DNA from: CBETVX01 sp965539935
GTDB lineage: Bacteria > Bacillota > Clostridia > Peptostreptococcales > Caminicellaceae
Direction: 5' to 3'
Length of the DNA stretch: 64,000 nt
Assembly (NCBI GenBank): GCA_965539935.1
Contig: CBETVX010000003.1
Coordinates: forward strand, 1 to 64,000
Shown: piece by piece, positions 34,793-43,616 of the stretch
How the letters are laid out: every line of letters begins with the position of its first letter
Position numbering within the stretch: position 1 is the stretch's first letter
Notes under the pieces: model-generated
The model's input: the letters and a program-made list of their open reading frames with translations, nothing else
Told to the model about the DNA's origin: nothing
Database searches by the model: none
Translations under genes and position numbers: made by a program

Positions 34793-35314
34793 ATGGATGT
34801 TATAGAAAAACTACAAATTATAACAAATAATATTAACACCATATTGCCAGTTCTTAAAAATGCAGGGGTAGATCATAAAATCCAAGCAGTAGTTGTTAAG
34901 CATATTTACAAAGAAGTAGGAATAGACCTTCCTTTTGAAATTCCAGCTGAAGAGCATTATTATGGGGTAGAAGATATTGCAAAGGAACTTGAGATGTTTA
35001 CAAAGTCAGGAAAACCAGCAATAAATGCTGTTAAAACTATTATTGACAGTATTAAAATTCCAGAATCTGAAAAACAAATAGTTTGGGAAAGTAATGGTTC
35101 GTGGCAAGGTACTGTTGAGAAATATACTTCAAAAGCTATTGACAGAGTAAAGGATTGGCTTATAAAGCATAAATATCCGTCAAAAGTTGTACATACTACT
35201 TCAAATAATAAGAGAATGAAATATAGTATCTTTTATGGATTAAATAGAACTAAAGTTAAAGCTGAAAATAATGATAAAGAAGGAACTAGACAACTAAGTT
35301 TAGATGATATATGA
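34793..35314 (+). CDS. Protein of unknown function
   Basis: A 173-residue soluble protein I do not recognise. The N-terminal 75 residues look helical and amphipathic. Residues 95-150 contain ESNGSWQGTVEKYTSKAID and a basic stretch KHKYPSKVVHTTSNNKRMKY that could bind nucleic acid. There is no signal peptide or cysteine. The site is a GGGGG nine bases before the ATG. It has its own terminator and no functional neighbour. Confidence 0.6.
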   Translation: MDVIEKLQIITNNINTILPVLKNAGVDHKIQAVVVKHIYKEVGIDLPFEIPAEEHYYGVEDIAKELEMFTKSGKPAINAVKTIIDSIKIPESEKQIVWESNGSWQGTVEKYTSKAIDRVKDWLIKHKYPSKVVHTTSNNKRMKYSIFYGLNRTKVKAENNDKEGTRQLSLDDI

Positions 35315-35358
35315 AATAGGCTTACCAAATTACTATTAAAAGGTTGGAAGATATTAAG

Positions 35359-35392
35359 AAAGTGTGAAAAAAACATTCACACTTTGATTTTA
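35359..35392 (+). terminator. Terminator between convergent genes
   Basis: The 10-bp stem AAAGTGTGAA / TTCACACTTT is followed by GATTTTAG. It can serve the unknown gene and, in reverse, the ferredoxin gene at 35421. Confidence 0.75.
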
Positions 35393-35420
35393 GAATAATA
35401 AAATTTAAAAATATAACTAT

Positions 35421-36206
35421 TTATATAAAAAGCTCAGGTTCATGTCTAACAATACTAAAGTTATCGATTAAGTATTGAGTAATCTTTATAAAATCTGGAT
35501 GGTTTATAGACTTAGCACTAACTGGACATTTTTTTACACAGCTCGAACATTTTATGCATTTTCTTTGATCAATATCCTCAAAATTATTGAAATCAATAGC
35601 GCCCATAGGACAATTAGCTGCACAAATTCCACATTTTATGCATACATCCCTTGTTTCAGGAACCATTGGGTAAGATCTTTTTCTTTCCTTATAGGGGTAG
35701 TTACCCTTAACTTCTATTTTAGGTAATAGAAGTATGTCTTGATATTTTGATAGTTTATCCTTGATTTCAGTACCAAAATTCCTTGCTATTTCCAAATCCA
35801 TCCTATCAGGTCTGCCAGTTGCCAACTTTGTTGTATAGGAATGTTCTCCTATAAAAGCTCCCCCAGCCACTCCAATAAACCTATTATTTTCCATGATGTT
35901 CTTAAGCTCTAAAAGTGCATCATCATAATGGCGATTTCCATATACAGCCACATAAACAGCTGGTGTGTTATCCCCTTTTATGTTAGCAAGGTATTCCGAT
36001 AGAAATTTAGGGACTCTACCAGCATATACTGGCACGCCAATTATTACTAAATCCTTTGAGGTAAAATTAAGACACTGTTGTCGATTTGATGGCAAAGTAA
36101 GATTGTATTCTATAAAGTCATTATTTATACCTTTTGCAATATTTCTAATAACTTTCTTAGTCGTGTCTGTAGCACTGAAATAAAGCAAATTTACATTAAA
36201 GTTCAA
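35421..36206 (-). CDS. EFR1-type flavodoxin/ferredoxin fusion
   Basis: A 261-residue electron-transfer protein. A flavodoxin-like domain comes first (1-160: YFSATDTTKKVIRNIA for the FMN phosphate, VPVYAGRVP after it). Two 4Fe-4S ferredoxin motifs follow: CIKCGICAANCP (about 189-200) and CIKCSSCVKKCP (about 218-229). This is the EFR1 family of anaerobes. The start is a TTG after AGAGGTGA. The partner enzyme is unknown, and no oxidoreductase is next to it. Confidence 0.88.
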   Translation of the reverse strand: MNFNVNLLYFSATDTTKKVIRNIAKGINNDFIEYNLTLPSNRQQCLNFTSKDLVIIGVPVYAGRVPKFLSEYLANIKGDNTPAVYVAVYGNRHYDDALLELKNIMENNRFIGVAGGAFIGEHSYTTKLATGRPDRMDLEIARNFGTEIKDKLSKYQDILLLPKIEVKGNYPYKERKRSYPMVPETRDVCIKCGICAANCPMGAIDFNNFEDIDQRKCIKCSSCVKKCPVSAKSINHPDFIKITQYLIDNFSIVRHEPELFI

Positions 36207-36552
36207 AATTATTCACCTCTTAAATTTCTTCACTTTATCCAATATAACTAGAATTTTATATTTCTATGATTTAATAATATATAATAGCTTATTTTAATTC
36301 AAGTGTGTATTATATAGTTTTTCCTACCACACACTAACTTTAATTCCATGGATATCATATTATTATACTTTTTACAATTAAAGGGTAAATCCTTTAGACC
36401 ATTGATTATGTTATAATAAACTTATCTACATTTCTTTTAATGTACCTTAGATTGAATATAGAAGTAGACGATTTAGATAGTTTATAAGGATATTGTTAAT
36501 AGGTATATTAATCTTTTGAACAAACAATATCTTTAAAAAATGGAGGAAAAAC
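36207..36552. other. 346-bp divergent intergenic region
   Basis: A+T-rich, with no gene. A TATAAT at 36412-36417 without a clear -35 and a GTGTG/CACAC inverted repeat at about 36302-36331 are the only structures seen. Confidence 0.5.
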
Positions 36553-37998
36553 ATGGAGAAGTTAATAATAGCTAAAGCTAAAGGGAGTAGGAAACTAATA
36601 ATAATCCTTTCTACTATTTTGGGAATTGGCTTTATAAATGGTTTTACTGGCAATATCCCAAAGGGTACTTCAAGGGAAAGTAGTTTGTATAAAGCTTCTA
36701 ATATTGAATTTTTGTATGACCTTACTTATTTAAAGGATAATAAAAAGATTTATGAACAGATTATTTTTAAAGAACAATTAAAAATGATAGAAAATGCAGA
36801 AGATTTTATAATACTAGATATGTTTTTATTTAATGATGAGTACAATAGAAAATATGAATTTCCCAGCATAGTAGAAGAATTTACAGAAGCACTTATTAAT
36901 AAGAAAAAGGAAAAACCTGATATTAAAATATTATTCATAACAGATGAGATTAATAATTTTTATGGAGTATATAAAAGTCCATATATCACAAAATTAGAAG
37001 AAAATCATATCGATGTAGTAATAACAGATTTAGAAAAAATGAGAAATTCCAATCCCATATATTCTGGAATGTGGAAGACAGTCATAAAATGGTTTGGTGT
37101 AAAGGGTAAGGGATGGCTTCCAAATCCCTTTAGCCCTGATTCCCCGAAAGTTACAATGCGAGGATATCTTAAACTCCTTAACTTTAAAGCAAACCATAGA
37201 AAGGTACTTATAACTGAAAAGGGAGGAATAATCACTTCCGCTAATATACACGATGCAAGTGGATACCATTCTAATATTGGATTTAAAGTATCAGGAGATA
37301 TAATAAATGAGCTAATTAAATCTGAATTAGCCGTTGCAAAGTTTTCTGGCTATGAAAAAGATGATTTTGAATATAACAATGTTTACCTAGAAAAAGAAGA
37401 AGAGTCAGATGCATATGTGAAGCTTATTACTGAAAGTAAAATCAGAGATAACCTTATTAAGGCCATAAATAATACTGATAAGGGTGATAAAATATCAATA
37501 GGAATGTTTTATCTTTCCCATAGAGGTATTATTAACTCTTTAGTAGATGCTGCAAATAGGGGAGTAGATGTAAAGCTCATTTTAGACCCCAATAAGGATG
37601 CCTTTGGATTAAAGAAAAATGGAATTCCAAATAGACAAGTAGCCCAGGAATTGATAAGAAAATCAAAGGATAGGATTAAAATAAAATGGGATGATACCCA
37701 TGGAGAGCAGTATCACTCTAAATTAATTTTTATTGAAAAACAAAATAAGTCTATAATAATAGGTGGATCATCAAATCTTACAAGAAGAAATATTGATAAT
37801 TACAATTTAGAAGCCGATTTATTTATAGAAACAAAATCTAATAGTAAACTAAGCAATGAAATTAAAGATTATTTCAACAGAATATGGAATAATAAGGACG
37901 GTCATTATACAGTAAATTATGAAACGTATAAAACAGAATCCCTTATGAAAACTATAATTTATCGTATACAGGAAGCAACAGGGCTGTCTACATTCTAA
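36553..37998 (+). CDS. Phospholipase D-like protein (cardiolipin-synthase type)
   Basis: A 481-residue protein with an N-terminal membrane segment (about 14-34) and two PLD half-sites. The first is NHRKVLITEKGG with SANIHDASG behind it (about 214-240). The second is QYHSKLIFIEKQ with GGSSNLTRRNI (about 387-415). The pair of H-K motifs forms one active site for phosphodiester transfer. Cardiolipin synthesis or phospholipid hydrolysis is possible; the protein is shorter at the N-terminus than classic Cls (one anchor rather than two). TGGAGG supports the start. It is monocistronic. Confidence 0.88.
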   Translation: MEKLIIAKAKGSRKLIIILSTILGIGFINGFTGNIPKGTSRESSLYKASNIEFLYDLTYLKDNKKIYEQIIFKEQLKMIENAEDFIILDMFLFNDEYNRKYEFPSIVEEFTEALINKKKEKPDIKILFITDEINNFYGVYKSPYITKLEENHIDVVITDLEKMRNSNPIYSGMWKTVIKWFGVKGKGWLPNPFSPDSPKVTMRGYLKLLNFKANHRKVLITEKGGIITSANIHDASGYHSNIGFKVSGDIINELIKSELAVAKFSGYEKDDFEYNNVYLEKEEESDAYVKLITESKIRDNLIKAINNTDKGDKISIGMFYLSHRGIINSLVDAANRGVDVKLILDPNKDAFGLKKNGIPNRQVAQELIRKSKDRIKIKWDDTHGEQYHSKLIFIEKQNKSIIIGGSSNLTRRNIDNYNLEADLFIETKSNSKLSNEIKDYFNRIWNNKDGHYTVNYETYKTESLMKTIIYRIQEATGLSTF

Positions 37999-38008
37999 AA
38001 AGAAAGGA

Positions 38009-38039
38009 AACTCCGACTTAAAGGTCGGGGTTTTTTTTG
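38009..38039 (+). terminator. Terminator behind the phospholipase D gene
   Basis: The stem AACTCCGAC / GTCGGGGTT (one G-T) is followed by TTTTTT. Confidence 0.85.
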
Positions 38040-38184
38040 CTTAAAAATTAATATTCACAAGGTTTAATTATTGTCAAACTATTAATTATACATAAAAATT
38101 TAATTTTATTGCATAAACCTCTATGATTTAGAATAACTTCTTAAGTAAATCAAATACATAAGCCTTTAAAGGGGGAAAGTTTAG

Positions 38185-39375
38185 ATGAGTTTAATGGTAG
38201 CATTTTGTATTGTACTTGGAATACTTGCTATTGGGGATATAGTTTCCACTAAAACCAAGGCATTTATACCATCGGTATTTGTTGCAGCATTATTATTTTT
38301 ACTTGGGTTTTGGACATTTTTTCCACAAAACATAGTAGAACTTGCTGGATTTCCCATGCCAGTAGTATTACTTTCGATGTATCTACTTATAAGCCATATG
38401 GGAACTATGTTAAGTGTAAGAGAATTGGCTGCCCAATGGAAAACTATTGTTATAGCATTGGCAGGCATCCTAGGGGTATGTTTAGGAACACTTACCATTG
38501 GAAAAATATTATTTGGCTGGAAGACGGTAGTTGCAGCAACCCCACCACTTACTGGAGGAATAGTAGCAGCTTTAGTTATGTCGGAAGCCGCTACTGCAAA
38601 TGGGTTAGAGACTTTAGCTGTACTTGCCATAATTATGTATGTTATGCAAGGCTTTGTTGGCTATCCTCTTACAGCAATGATGTTAAAGAAAGAGGGTCAA
38701 AGGCTTATAAAGATATATAGAGATGGAGAGGTTTCTAATGAGAAGAAGGCTGAAGAAGAATTAGCAGCAAAGACTGAAGGTAAGAGCAGATTTAAAATTT
38801 TTCCAGAAACTCCTAAGAAATATCAAACCACTTATGTATTACTTTTAAAGTTAGGGATAGTGGCTTGGGCTTCTGTTTCCTTTGCAGCAGCTATTAATGA
38901 TGTTATTTCAAAGTATGTAGTATGTTTAATATTTGGAGTTATTGCAGCAGAAATAGGGTTTATTGAAAGGAAACCCTTGAATTTATCAGAATCCTTTGGA
39001 TTTTTAATTACAGCATTAATGGCCTTTGTATTTGCTGGATTGGCTAAGGCAACGCCGGAGATGTTGATGGGAATTATCGGACCTCTAGCAGGGATTATTT
39101 TTCTAGGAGTTTTAGGCATGGCCATTCTTTCTATTTTGGTAGGTAAGTATTTAGGATATTCTAAGGAAATGTCCTTTGCAGTTGCATTGACAGCTTTATA
39201 TGGTTTTCCGCCTAATTATATATTAACTGAGGAAGCATCTAAGGCCTTAGCTAAGGATGATGATGAGTTTAAATACTTGATGGATGAGATGTTGCCGAAA
39301 ATGCTAGTGGGTGGATTTACTACTGTTACAATTGTTTCTGTAATTATTGCAGGAGTATTTGCCAAATTTATTTAA
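38185..39375 (+). CDS. Multi-pass membrane transporter next to M20 hydrolases
   Basis: A 396-residue protein with about ten membrane segments in two halves, joined by a charged cytosolic loop (about 175-210: EEELAAKTEGKSR). Small-residue motifs such as TPPLTGGIVAALVMSEAA suggest a secondary carrier, in general pattern like GltS-type Na+/glutamate symporters. I cannot name the family with certainty. The neighbours are two M20 peptidases/amidohydrolases in the same direction (58 bp on), so the substrate may be an N-acylated or N-carbamoylated amino acid that they cleave. GGGGGAAAG precedes the ATG. Confidence 0.7.
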   Translation: MSLMVAFCIVLGILAIGDIVSTKTKAFIPSVFVAALLFLLGFWTFFPQNIVELAGFPMPVVLLSMYLLISHMGTMLSVRELAAQWKTIVIALAGILGVCLGTLTIGKILFGWKTVVAATPPLTGGIVAALVMSEAATANGLETLAVLAIIMYVMQGFVGYPLTAMMLKKEGQRLIKIYRDGEVSNEKKAEEELAAKTEGKSRFKIFPETPKKYQTTYVLLLKLGIVAWASVSFAAAINDVISKYVVCLIFGVIAAEIGFIERKPLNLSESFGFLITALMAFVFAGLAKATPEMLMGIIGPLAGIIFLGVLGMAILSILVGKYLGYSKEMSFAVALTALYGFPPNYILTEEASKALAKDDDEFKYLMDEMLPKMLVGGFTTVTIVSVIIAGVFAKFI

Positions 39376-39433
39376 TATATATAAATGATAGGACTTATAT
39401 AAAATCCATAGCCTTGATTGAAGGAGGATAAAA

Positions 39434-40684
39434 ATGATTACAAAACTTCAAAGAATAAAAGAAGATATCGAAACTTTATCAAAGTTTAATGCAACACCAG
39501 GTAATGGACTTACTAGGTTTTCCTTTACTAAAGAAGATAGGGGAGCTAGGAACTATATAAAAAAACAAATGAAAGAAGCTAGTTTAATAGTCTATGAAGA
39601 TGCAGCTGGTACCATTGTTGGCAGAATGGAAGGTAGATTATCTGATGGGCCTGTTATCATGATAGGATCACATTATGACTCTGTGAAAAATGGAGGAAAT
39701 TTTGATGGACCAGCGGGTGTTGTTATGGGATTAGAAATAGCTAGGGTTTTAAATGAAAATAATTTAAAACCTAAATATCCCATTGAATTTATAGCCATGA
39801 TTGAAGAAGAAGGAGGTCGATTTGGTGGAGGGTTATTTGCTAGTAGGGCAATGGTTGGAAAAGTAGATAGAGAACAACTAGATAGATATAAAGATGCAGA
39901 TGGTATTTCAATTGCAGAGGCCATGAAAGAATTTGGATTTAACCCAGATAAAATAAATGAGGCCGTTAGAAAGCCAGAAGAGGTAAAAGCCTTTCTTGAA
40001 CTTCATATTGAACAAGGGCCCGTATTAGAATCTAAGGCTATAGATATTGGAATCGTAGATTACATAGTAGGTATATGTCAAATCGAAGTTAATATAAAGG
40101 GTAGATCTGATCACGCCGGAACTACTCCTATGAATATGCGAGCCGATGCTTTAGATATAGCCTCAAAGGTTATTAGTAAAATAAGTGGTTTTGCAAAAAA
40201 AGTTGGAGAGGGATCGGTAGCCACAGTGGGCAAATTAGAAATATTTCCCGGTGCAGCCAATATAGTTCCCAGTGACGTGACATTTACAGTGGATATTAGG
40301 TCTAGAAATTCTGAGTGTATACAAAAAGTAAAGTCCTATATAAATAATTCTTTGGTAGAACTAACAAAGGAATCTGAAGTTGAATATTCAATCATAGAAA
40401 AAATAAATGTTTCACCGGTAAAAGCAGATGATAAAATAATAAAAAACCTTATAAAAAATTGTGATAAACTAGGTTTTTCAAGGGAAATAATGCTTAGTGG
40501 TGCTGGGCATGATGCCATGGTTATGGCAGAGATAACAGATATTGGTCTTGTTTTTGTACCAAGCAAAGATGGACGGAGCCATTGTCCAGAAGAATGGACG
40601 GATTATGAGGATTTGCAAAGAGGAATAGAATTACTTTATCACACCCTTTGTGATTTAGCGGAGGTTGATAACTATGAAAATTAA
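39434..40684 (+). CDS. M20-family hydrolase, N-carbamoyl-amino-acid / allantoate amidase type
   Basis: A 416-residue zinc hydrolase of the hydantoinase/carbamoylase group. Metal ligands are visible in GSHYDSVKNGGNFDGPAG (about 77-94) and IEEEGGRFGGG (about 119-129), and in the later LELHIEQGPVLE and HDAM. A dimerisation domain lies at about 210-325. These enzymes cleave N-carbamoyl-L-amino acids or allantoate. GGAGG supports the start. It overlaps the next M20 gene by 11 bp and follows the transporter, forming a three-gene catabolic operon. Confidence 0.9.
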   Translation: MITKLQRIKEDIETLSKFNATPGNGLTRFSFTKEDRGARNYIKKQMKEASLIVYEDAAGTIVGRMEGRLSDGPVIMIGSHYDSVKNGGNFDGPAGVVMGLEIARVLNENNLKPKYPIEFIAMIEEEGGRFGGGLFASRAMVGKVDREQLDRYKDADGISIAEAMKEFGFNPDKINEAVRKPEEVKAFLELHIEQGPVLESKAIDIGIVDYIVGICQIEVNIKGRSDHAGTTPMNMRADALDIASKVISKISGFAKKVGEGSVATVGKLEIFPGAANIVPSDVTFTVDIRSRNSECIQKVKSYINNSLVELTKESEVEYSIIEKINVSPVKADDKIIKNLIKNCDKLGFSREIMLSGAGHDAMVMAEITDIGLVFVPSKDGRSHCPEEWTDYEDLQRGIELLYHTLCDLAEVDNYEN

Positions 40685-41837
40685 AGAATTAGCCAATAAA
40701 TATAAGAAATATGTAATAGATATGAGAAGGGAATTTCATATGAATCCTGAACCTAGCTGGGAAGAGGTAGGAACTTCCCAAAGGATAAAGGACGAGTTGG
40801 ATAAAATAGGCATTCCTTATATTACCGTGGCCAAAACAGGTATAGTAGCTACAATTAAAGGAGGAAAGGAAGGAAAAACTGTGGCCCTTAGGGCAGACAT
40901 GGATGCTCTACAAGTGCAAGAGGCTAATGATGTTGCCTATAAATCAAAAAATCCCGGTATTATGCATGCCTGTGGACATGATGGTCATACTGCTATGCTT
41001 CTTGGTGCAGCTAAAATATTGAATGAAATAAAAAATGATATAAAAGGCAAGGTGAAGCTTTTCTTTCAGCCAGCAGAAGAATTAGCTGAGGGAGCTAAAA
41101 AGATGATAGAAGAAGGTGCAATGGAAGGTGTGGATGGAGTCTTTGGTATTCATCTTTGGGCCGACTTGCCATGTGGAAAGGTAAATATACAAGCTGGACC
41201 AAGGATGGCATCTGCTGATTTGTTTAGTATAAAAGTAAAGGGTAAGGGAGGGCATGGATCATTACCCCATCAAGGTGTAGATGCGATTGTTGTAGCTTCA
41301 GCCATAGTAATGAATTTACAATCTATAGTAAGTAGGGAGATTAGTCCATTAGATCCAGCCGTAGTCAGCGTAGGGACTTTTAAGTCAGGAACAAGGTTTA
41401 ACATTATAGCCAAGGAAGCTATTTTAGAAGGAACCACTAGAAGTTTCAATCATAAGGTCAGAAATTCATTTCCTAATATAATTGAAAGGATAGTAAAAGA
41501 AACAGCCCGTAGTTATAGAGCCGATGCAGAGGTAGAATATGTATTTGGAACTCCCCCTACAATAAATGAATCAGAATGTACAAAGTTAGCTCAAGATTCT
41601 ATCCAGAAAATTTTGGGTAAAGAAGCATTAATTGAAATGGAAAGGGTTACAGGAGGAGAAGACTTTGCCATGTATCTAGAAAAAGCTCCAGGGGCTATGG
41701 CTTTCGTTGGAGCTGGAAATGAAGAAAAGGGAGCATCATATCCCCACCATCATGAAAGATTCAATATAGATGAAGATGGTCTGGAAATAGGGACAGCACT
41801 ATATGTCCAGTATGCAGTAGATTTTCTAAATAGATAA
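40674..41837 (+). CDS. M20-family amidohydrolase (hippurate / N-acyl-amino-acid hydrolase type)
   Basis: A 387-residue metal-dependent amidohydrolase. The zinc/cysteine site is MHACGHDGHTAM (about 98-109). Further motifs are FFQPAEELAEGAKKM and GHGSLPHQGVDAIV, and the last ligand lies in HHERF near the end. The family removes acyl groups from amino acids (hippurate, N-acetyl or indole-acyl conjugates). The TTG at 40665 is possible, but ATG 40674 lies nine bases after GGAGG. It overlaps the upstream carbamoylase-type gene, so the two are co-translated; a terminator follows directly. Confidence 0.9.
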   Translation: MKIKELANKYKKYVIDMRREFHMNPEPSWEEVGTSQRIKDELDKIGIPYITVAKTGIVATIKGGKEGKTVALRADMDALQVQEANDVAYKSKNPGIMHACGHDGHTAMLLGAAKILNEIKNDIKGKVKLFFQPAEELAEGAKKMIEEGAMEGVDGVFGIHLWADLPCGKVNIQAGPRMASADLFSIKVKGKGGHGSLPHQGVDAIVVASAIVMNLQSIVSREISPLDPAVVSVGTFKSGTRFNIIAKEAILEGTTRSFNHKVRNSFPNIIERIVKETARSYRADAEVEYVFGTPPTINESECTKLAQDSIQKILGKEALIEMERVTGGEDFAMYLEKAPGAMAFVGAGNEEKGASYPHHHERFNIDEDGLEIGTALYVQYAVDFLNR

Positions 41838-41870
41838 AATAGTCAAGGGGTATTCCCTTGACTATTTTTA
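41836..41870. terminator. Bidirectional terminator between the M20 and flavodiiron genes
   Basis: The perfect 14-bp stem AAAATAGTCAAGGG / CCCTTGACTATTTT with a 5-base loop has A and T runs on both sides, suiting both converging genes. Confidence 0.9.
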
Positions 41871-41876
41871 ACTATC

Positions 41877-43076
41877 TTAATATAATTCATTTAATCTTTT
41901 CGCCATAGCCTTACCAATATTAATACATCCATCAATATTTTCTTTACTTGCACTGCTACGAGCTTCTACAGGTTCTGCAACCATTTCCCATTTAATATTT
42001 TCAGCAAATTTCATTAGATTATTTACTCCTCCACCACTCCAACTACAAGTACCAAAAACACCTAAAATTCTATTTTTTACTCCCATTTGTAATAGTTTAG
42101 TAGTTAATTCTTCGATTGGAGGGAATAAATTAGTATTGTATGCAGCACTTCCAATGATAAGCCCCCTATATTTCCATATATCCCTTAGTATATAAGAAAT
42201 ATGGGTCTTAGAAGCATCAAACAATTTAATATTTTCAATTCCTTCCTCCGAGAGTGTTCTAGCTATAGTTTCAGCCATTTTAGCTGTATTTCCATACATA
42301 GTACCGTAGACTATAACTACACCTTTATCAGTTTCAGATTTACTCCATTTATCATATAGAGAAACAACTTTATCAATGTGATTTTTCCATATAGGACCAT
42401 GGGTTGAACAAATGGTTTTGATTTCTAATCCAGAAAGCTTTTGGATAGCTTTTTGAACCATCATGCCATACTTTCCTACAATATTAGAATAATATCTTCT
42501 CATTTCTTCTTCGAAGAAATCTAGATCGACTTCAAAATCAAATATCCCCCCATCTAAAGAGCCAAAACTACCAAAGGCATCGCCAGAGAATAATATATTA
42601 TTATTAACTTCGTATGTCATCATAGTTTCTGGCCAATGAACCATTGGAGTCATATAGAACTTAAGTTTATGATTGCCTAAATCTAATTCATCTCCTTCTT
42701 TAACGGTATACAGATTATCAGTTATACCAAAGAAATCTTTTATCATACCAAATGTCTTTGCATTTCCAACAATCTTTATATCGGGATAATAATCTACTAC
42801 CATTTTAAGTAATCCCGAATGGTCAGGCTCCATATGATTTACTATTATGTAATCAATCTTTTTATCTTCACCTATGATGCTTTTAATTTTTCTTAAATAT
42901 TCTTTAGAGTGACTACCTTCAACTGAATCTATTAAAGCAGTCTTATCATCCACTATGAGATAAGAATTATAAGCTACACCATGGTCAAGAGGCCATAAAT
43001 TTTCAAATAATGCTAGTCTTTTATCATTTGTACCTACCCAGTATATGTCCTTTGTAATATTAACTGATTTAAACAT
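41877..43076 (-). CDS. Flavodiiron protein (FprA-type, O2/NO reductase)
   Basis: A 399-residue protein with an N-terminal metallo-beta-lactamase-like diiron domain and a C-terminal flavodoxin. The diiron ligands H81-x-E83-x-D85-H86 (NHMEPDHS) are complete, with further ligands in MVHWPETM, FSGDAFGS and STHGP. The FMN site YGTMYGNTAKMAE begins near residue 258. These enzymes reduce oxygen to water or nitric oxide to N2O and protect anaerobes; electrons come from rubredoxin, which is not encoded here. GGAGGT supports the start. It is monocistronic with a shared terminator. Confidence 0.94.
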   Translation of the reverse strand: MFKSVNITKDIYWVGTNDKRLALFENLWPLDHGVAYNSYLIVDDKTALIDSVEGSHSKEYLRKIKSIIGEDKKIDYIIVNHMEPDHSGLLKMVVDYYPDIKIVGNAKTFGMIKDFFGITDNLYTVKEGDELDLGNHKLKFYMTPMVHWPETMMTYEVNNNILFSGDAFGSFGSLDGGIFDFEVDLDFFEEEMRRYYSNIVGKYGMMVQKAIQKLSGLEIKTICSTHGPIWKNHIDKVVSLYDKWSKSETDKGVVIVYGTMYGNTAKMAETIARTLSEEGIENIKLFDASKTHISYILRDIWKYRGLIIGSAAYNTNLFPPIEELTTKLLQMGVKNRILGVFGTCSWSGGGVNNLMKFAENIKWEMVAEPVEARSSASKENIDGCINIGKAMAKRLNELY

Positions 43077-43253
43077 ATTTAAATACCTCCGATAAAATTT
43101 TTATACATTAACATTTTAACAATCTATTATCTAAATACCAACAATTTTTCTCCTTAATCATTAATTTTTTTTAAAGTTCATATAAATATTGCTTAAAACT
43201 TCCAAAAAGTTATAACATTTATATAATAAATATCATATTATATAACATAGTAT

Positions 43254-43284
43254 ATATAAAAATGCTAGAGTAAAAAACTCTAGC
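43254..43284 (-). terminator. Terminator behind the 34-residue gene
   Basis: On the minus strand GCTAGAG, a TTTTTTA loop and CTCTAGC are followed by ATTTTTATA. It lies 29 bp after the stop of the small gene. Confidence 0.75.
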
Positions 43285-43312
43285 TAAAAATCCGTAAAAA
43301 GTTTAGATAAAG

Positions 43313-43417
43313 TTAATAATCACTAAATACGTATAAAAAAATTATTATTGTCCAAATAATACTATCATCTTCTAATAAAAGCTTATCCAAACTTCTGCTT
43401 TTTTTCCTTCTTCCCAT
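43313..43417 (-). CDS. 34-residue basic-hydrophobic membrane peptide
   Basis: The ATG at 43417 follows GAAGGAGGG at good spacing, and the frame ends at TAA 43313-43315. The product begins MGRRKKSRSLDKLLLEDDS and continues with a hydrophobic helix IIWTIIIFLYVFSDY. It is thus a short anchor with a positive cytosolic head. It has its own terminator 29 bp downstream and is divergent from hflX, upstream of the flavodiiron gene. I recognise no family. The ribosome site, clean start and terminator together argue for a real gene. Confidence 0.65.
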   Translation of the reverse strand: MGRRKKSRSLDKLLLEDDSIIWTIIIFLYVFSDY

Positions 43418-43550
43418 GAACAGCCCTCCTTCAGAATAGTATCTCATTCTTAGCTAGTAATATAATATTTAATGACTTATTGAGATGTTACTACCGGCAG
43501 TTTATGCCTATAATTTAATATGATTTAATTGGCTAATAATAAGAGAATAA

Positions 43551-43580
43551 TTGTAATATTATTGAAAATTAGACTATAAT
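43551..43580 (+). promoter_or_regulatory. Promoter of hflX
   Basis: TTGTAA (43551-43556), an 18-bp spacer and a perfect TATAAT (43575-43580), 37 bp before the start codon. Confidence 0.55.
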
Positions 43581-43616
43581 ATAAATAGAATTAATAAAAT
43601 TAGAAGTGGTGAGAAA

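Noticed and set aside
38310..38720. A 136-residue frame inside the transporter gene
   Set aside because: Cys/Ser/Tyr-rich frame-shifted reading of a membrane protein; no ribosome site.
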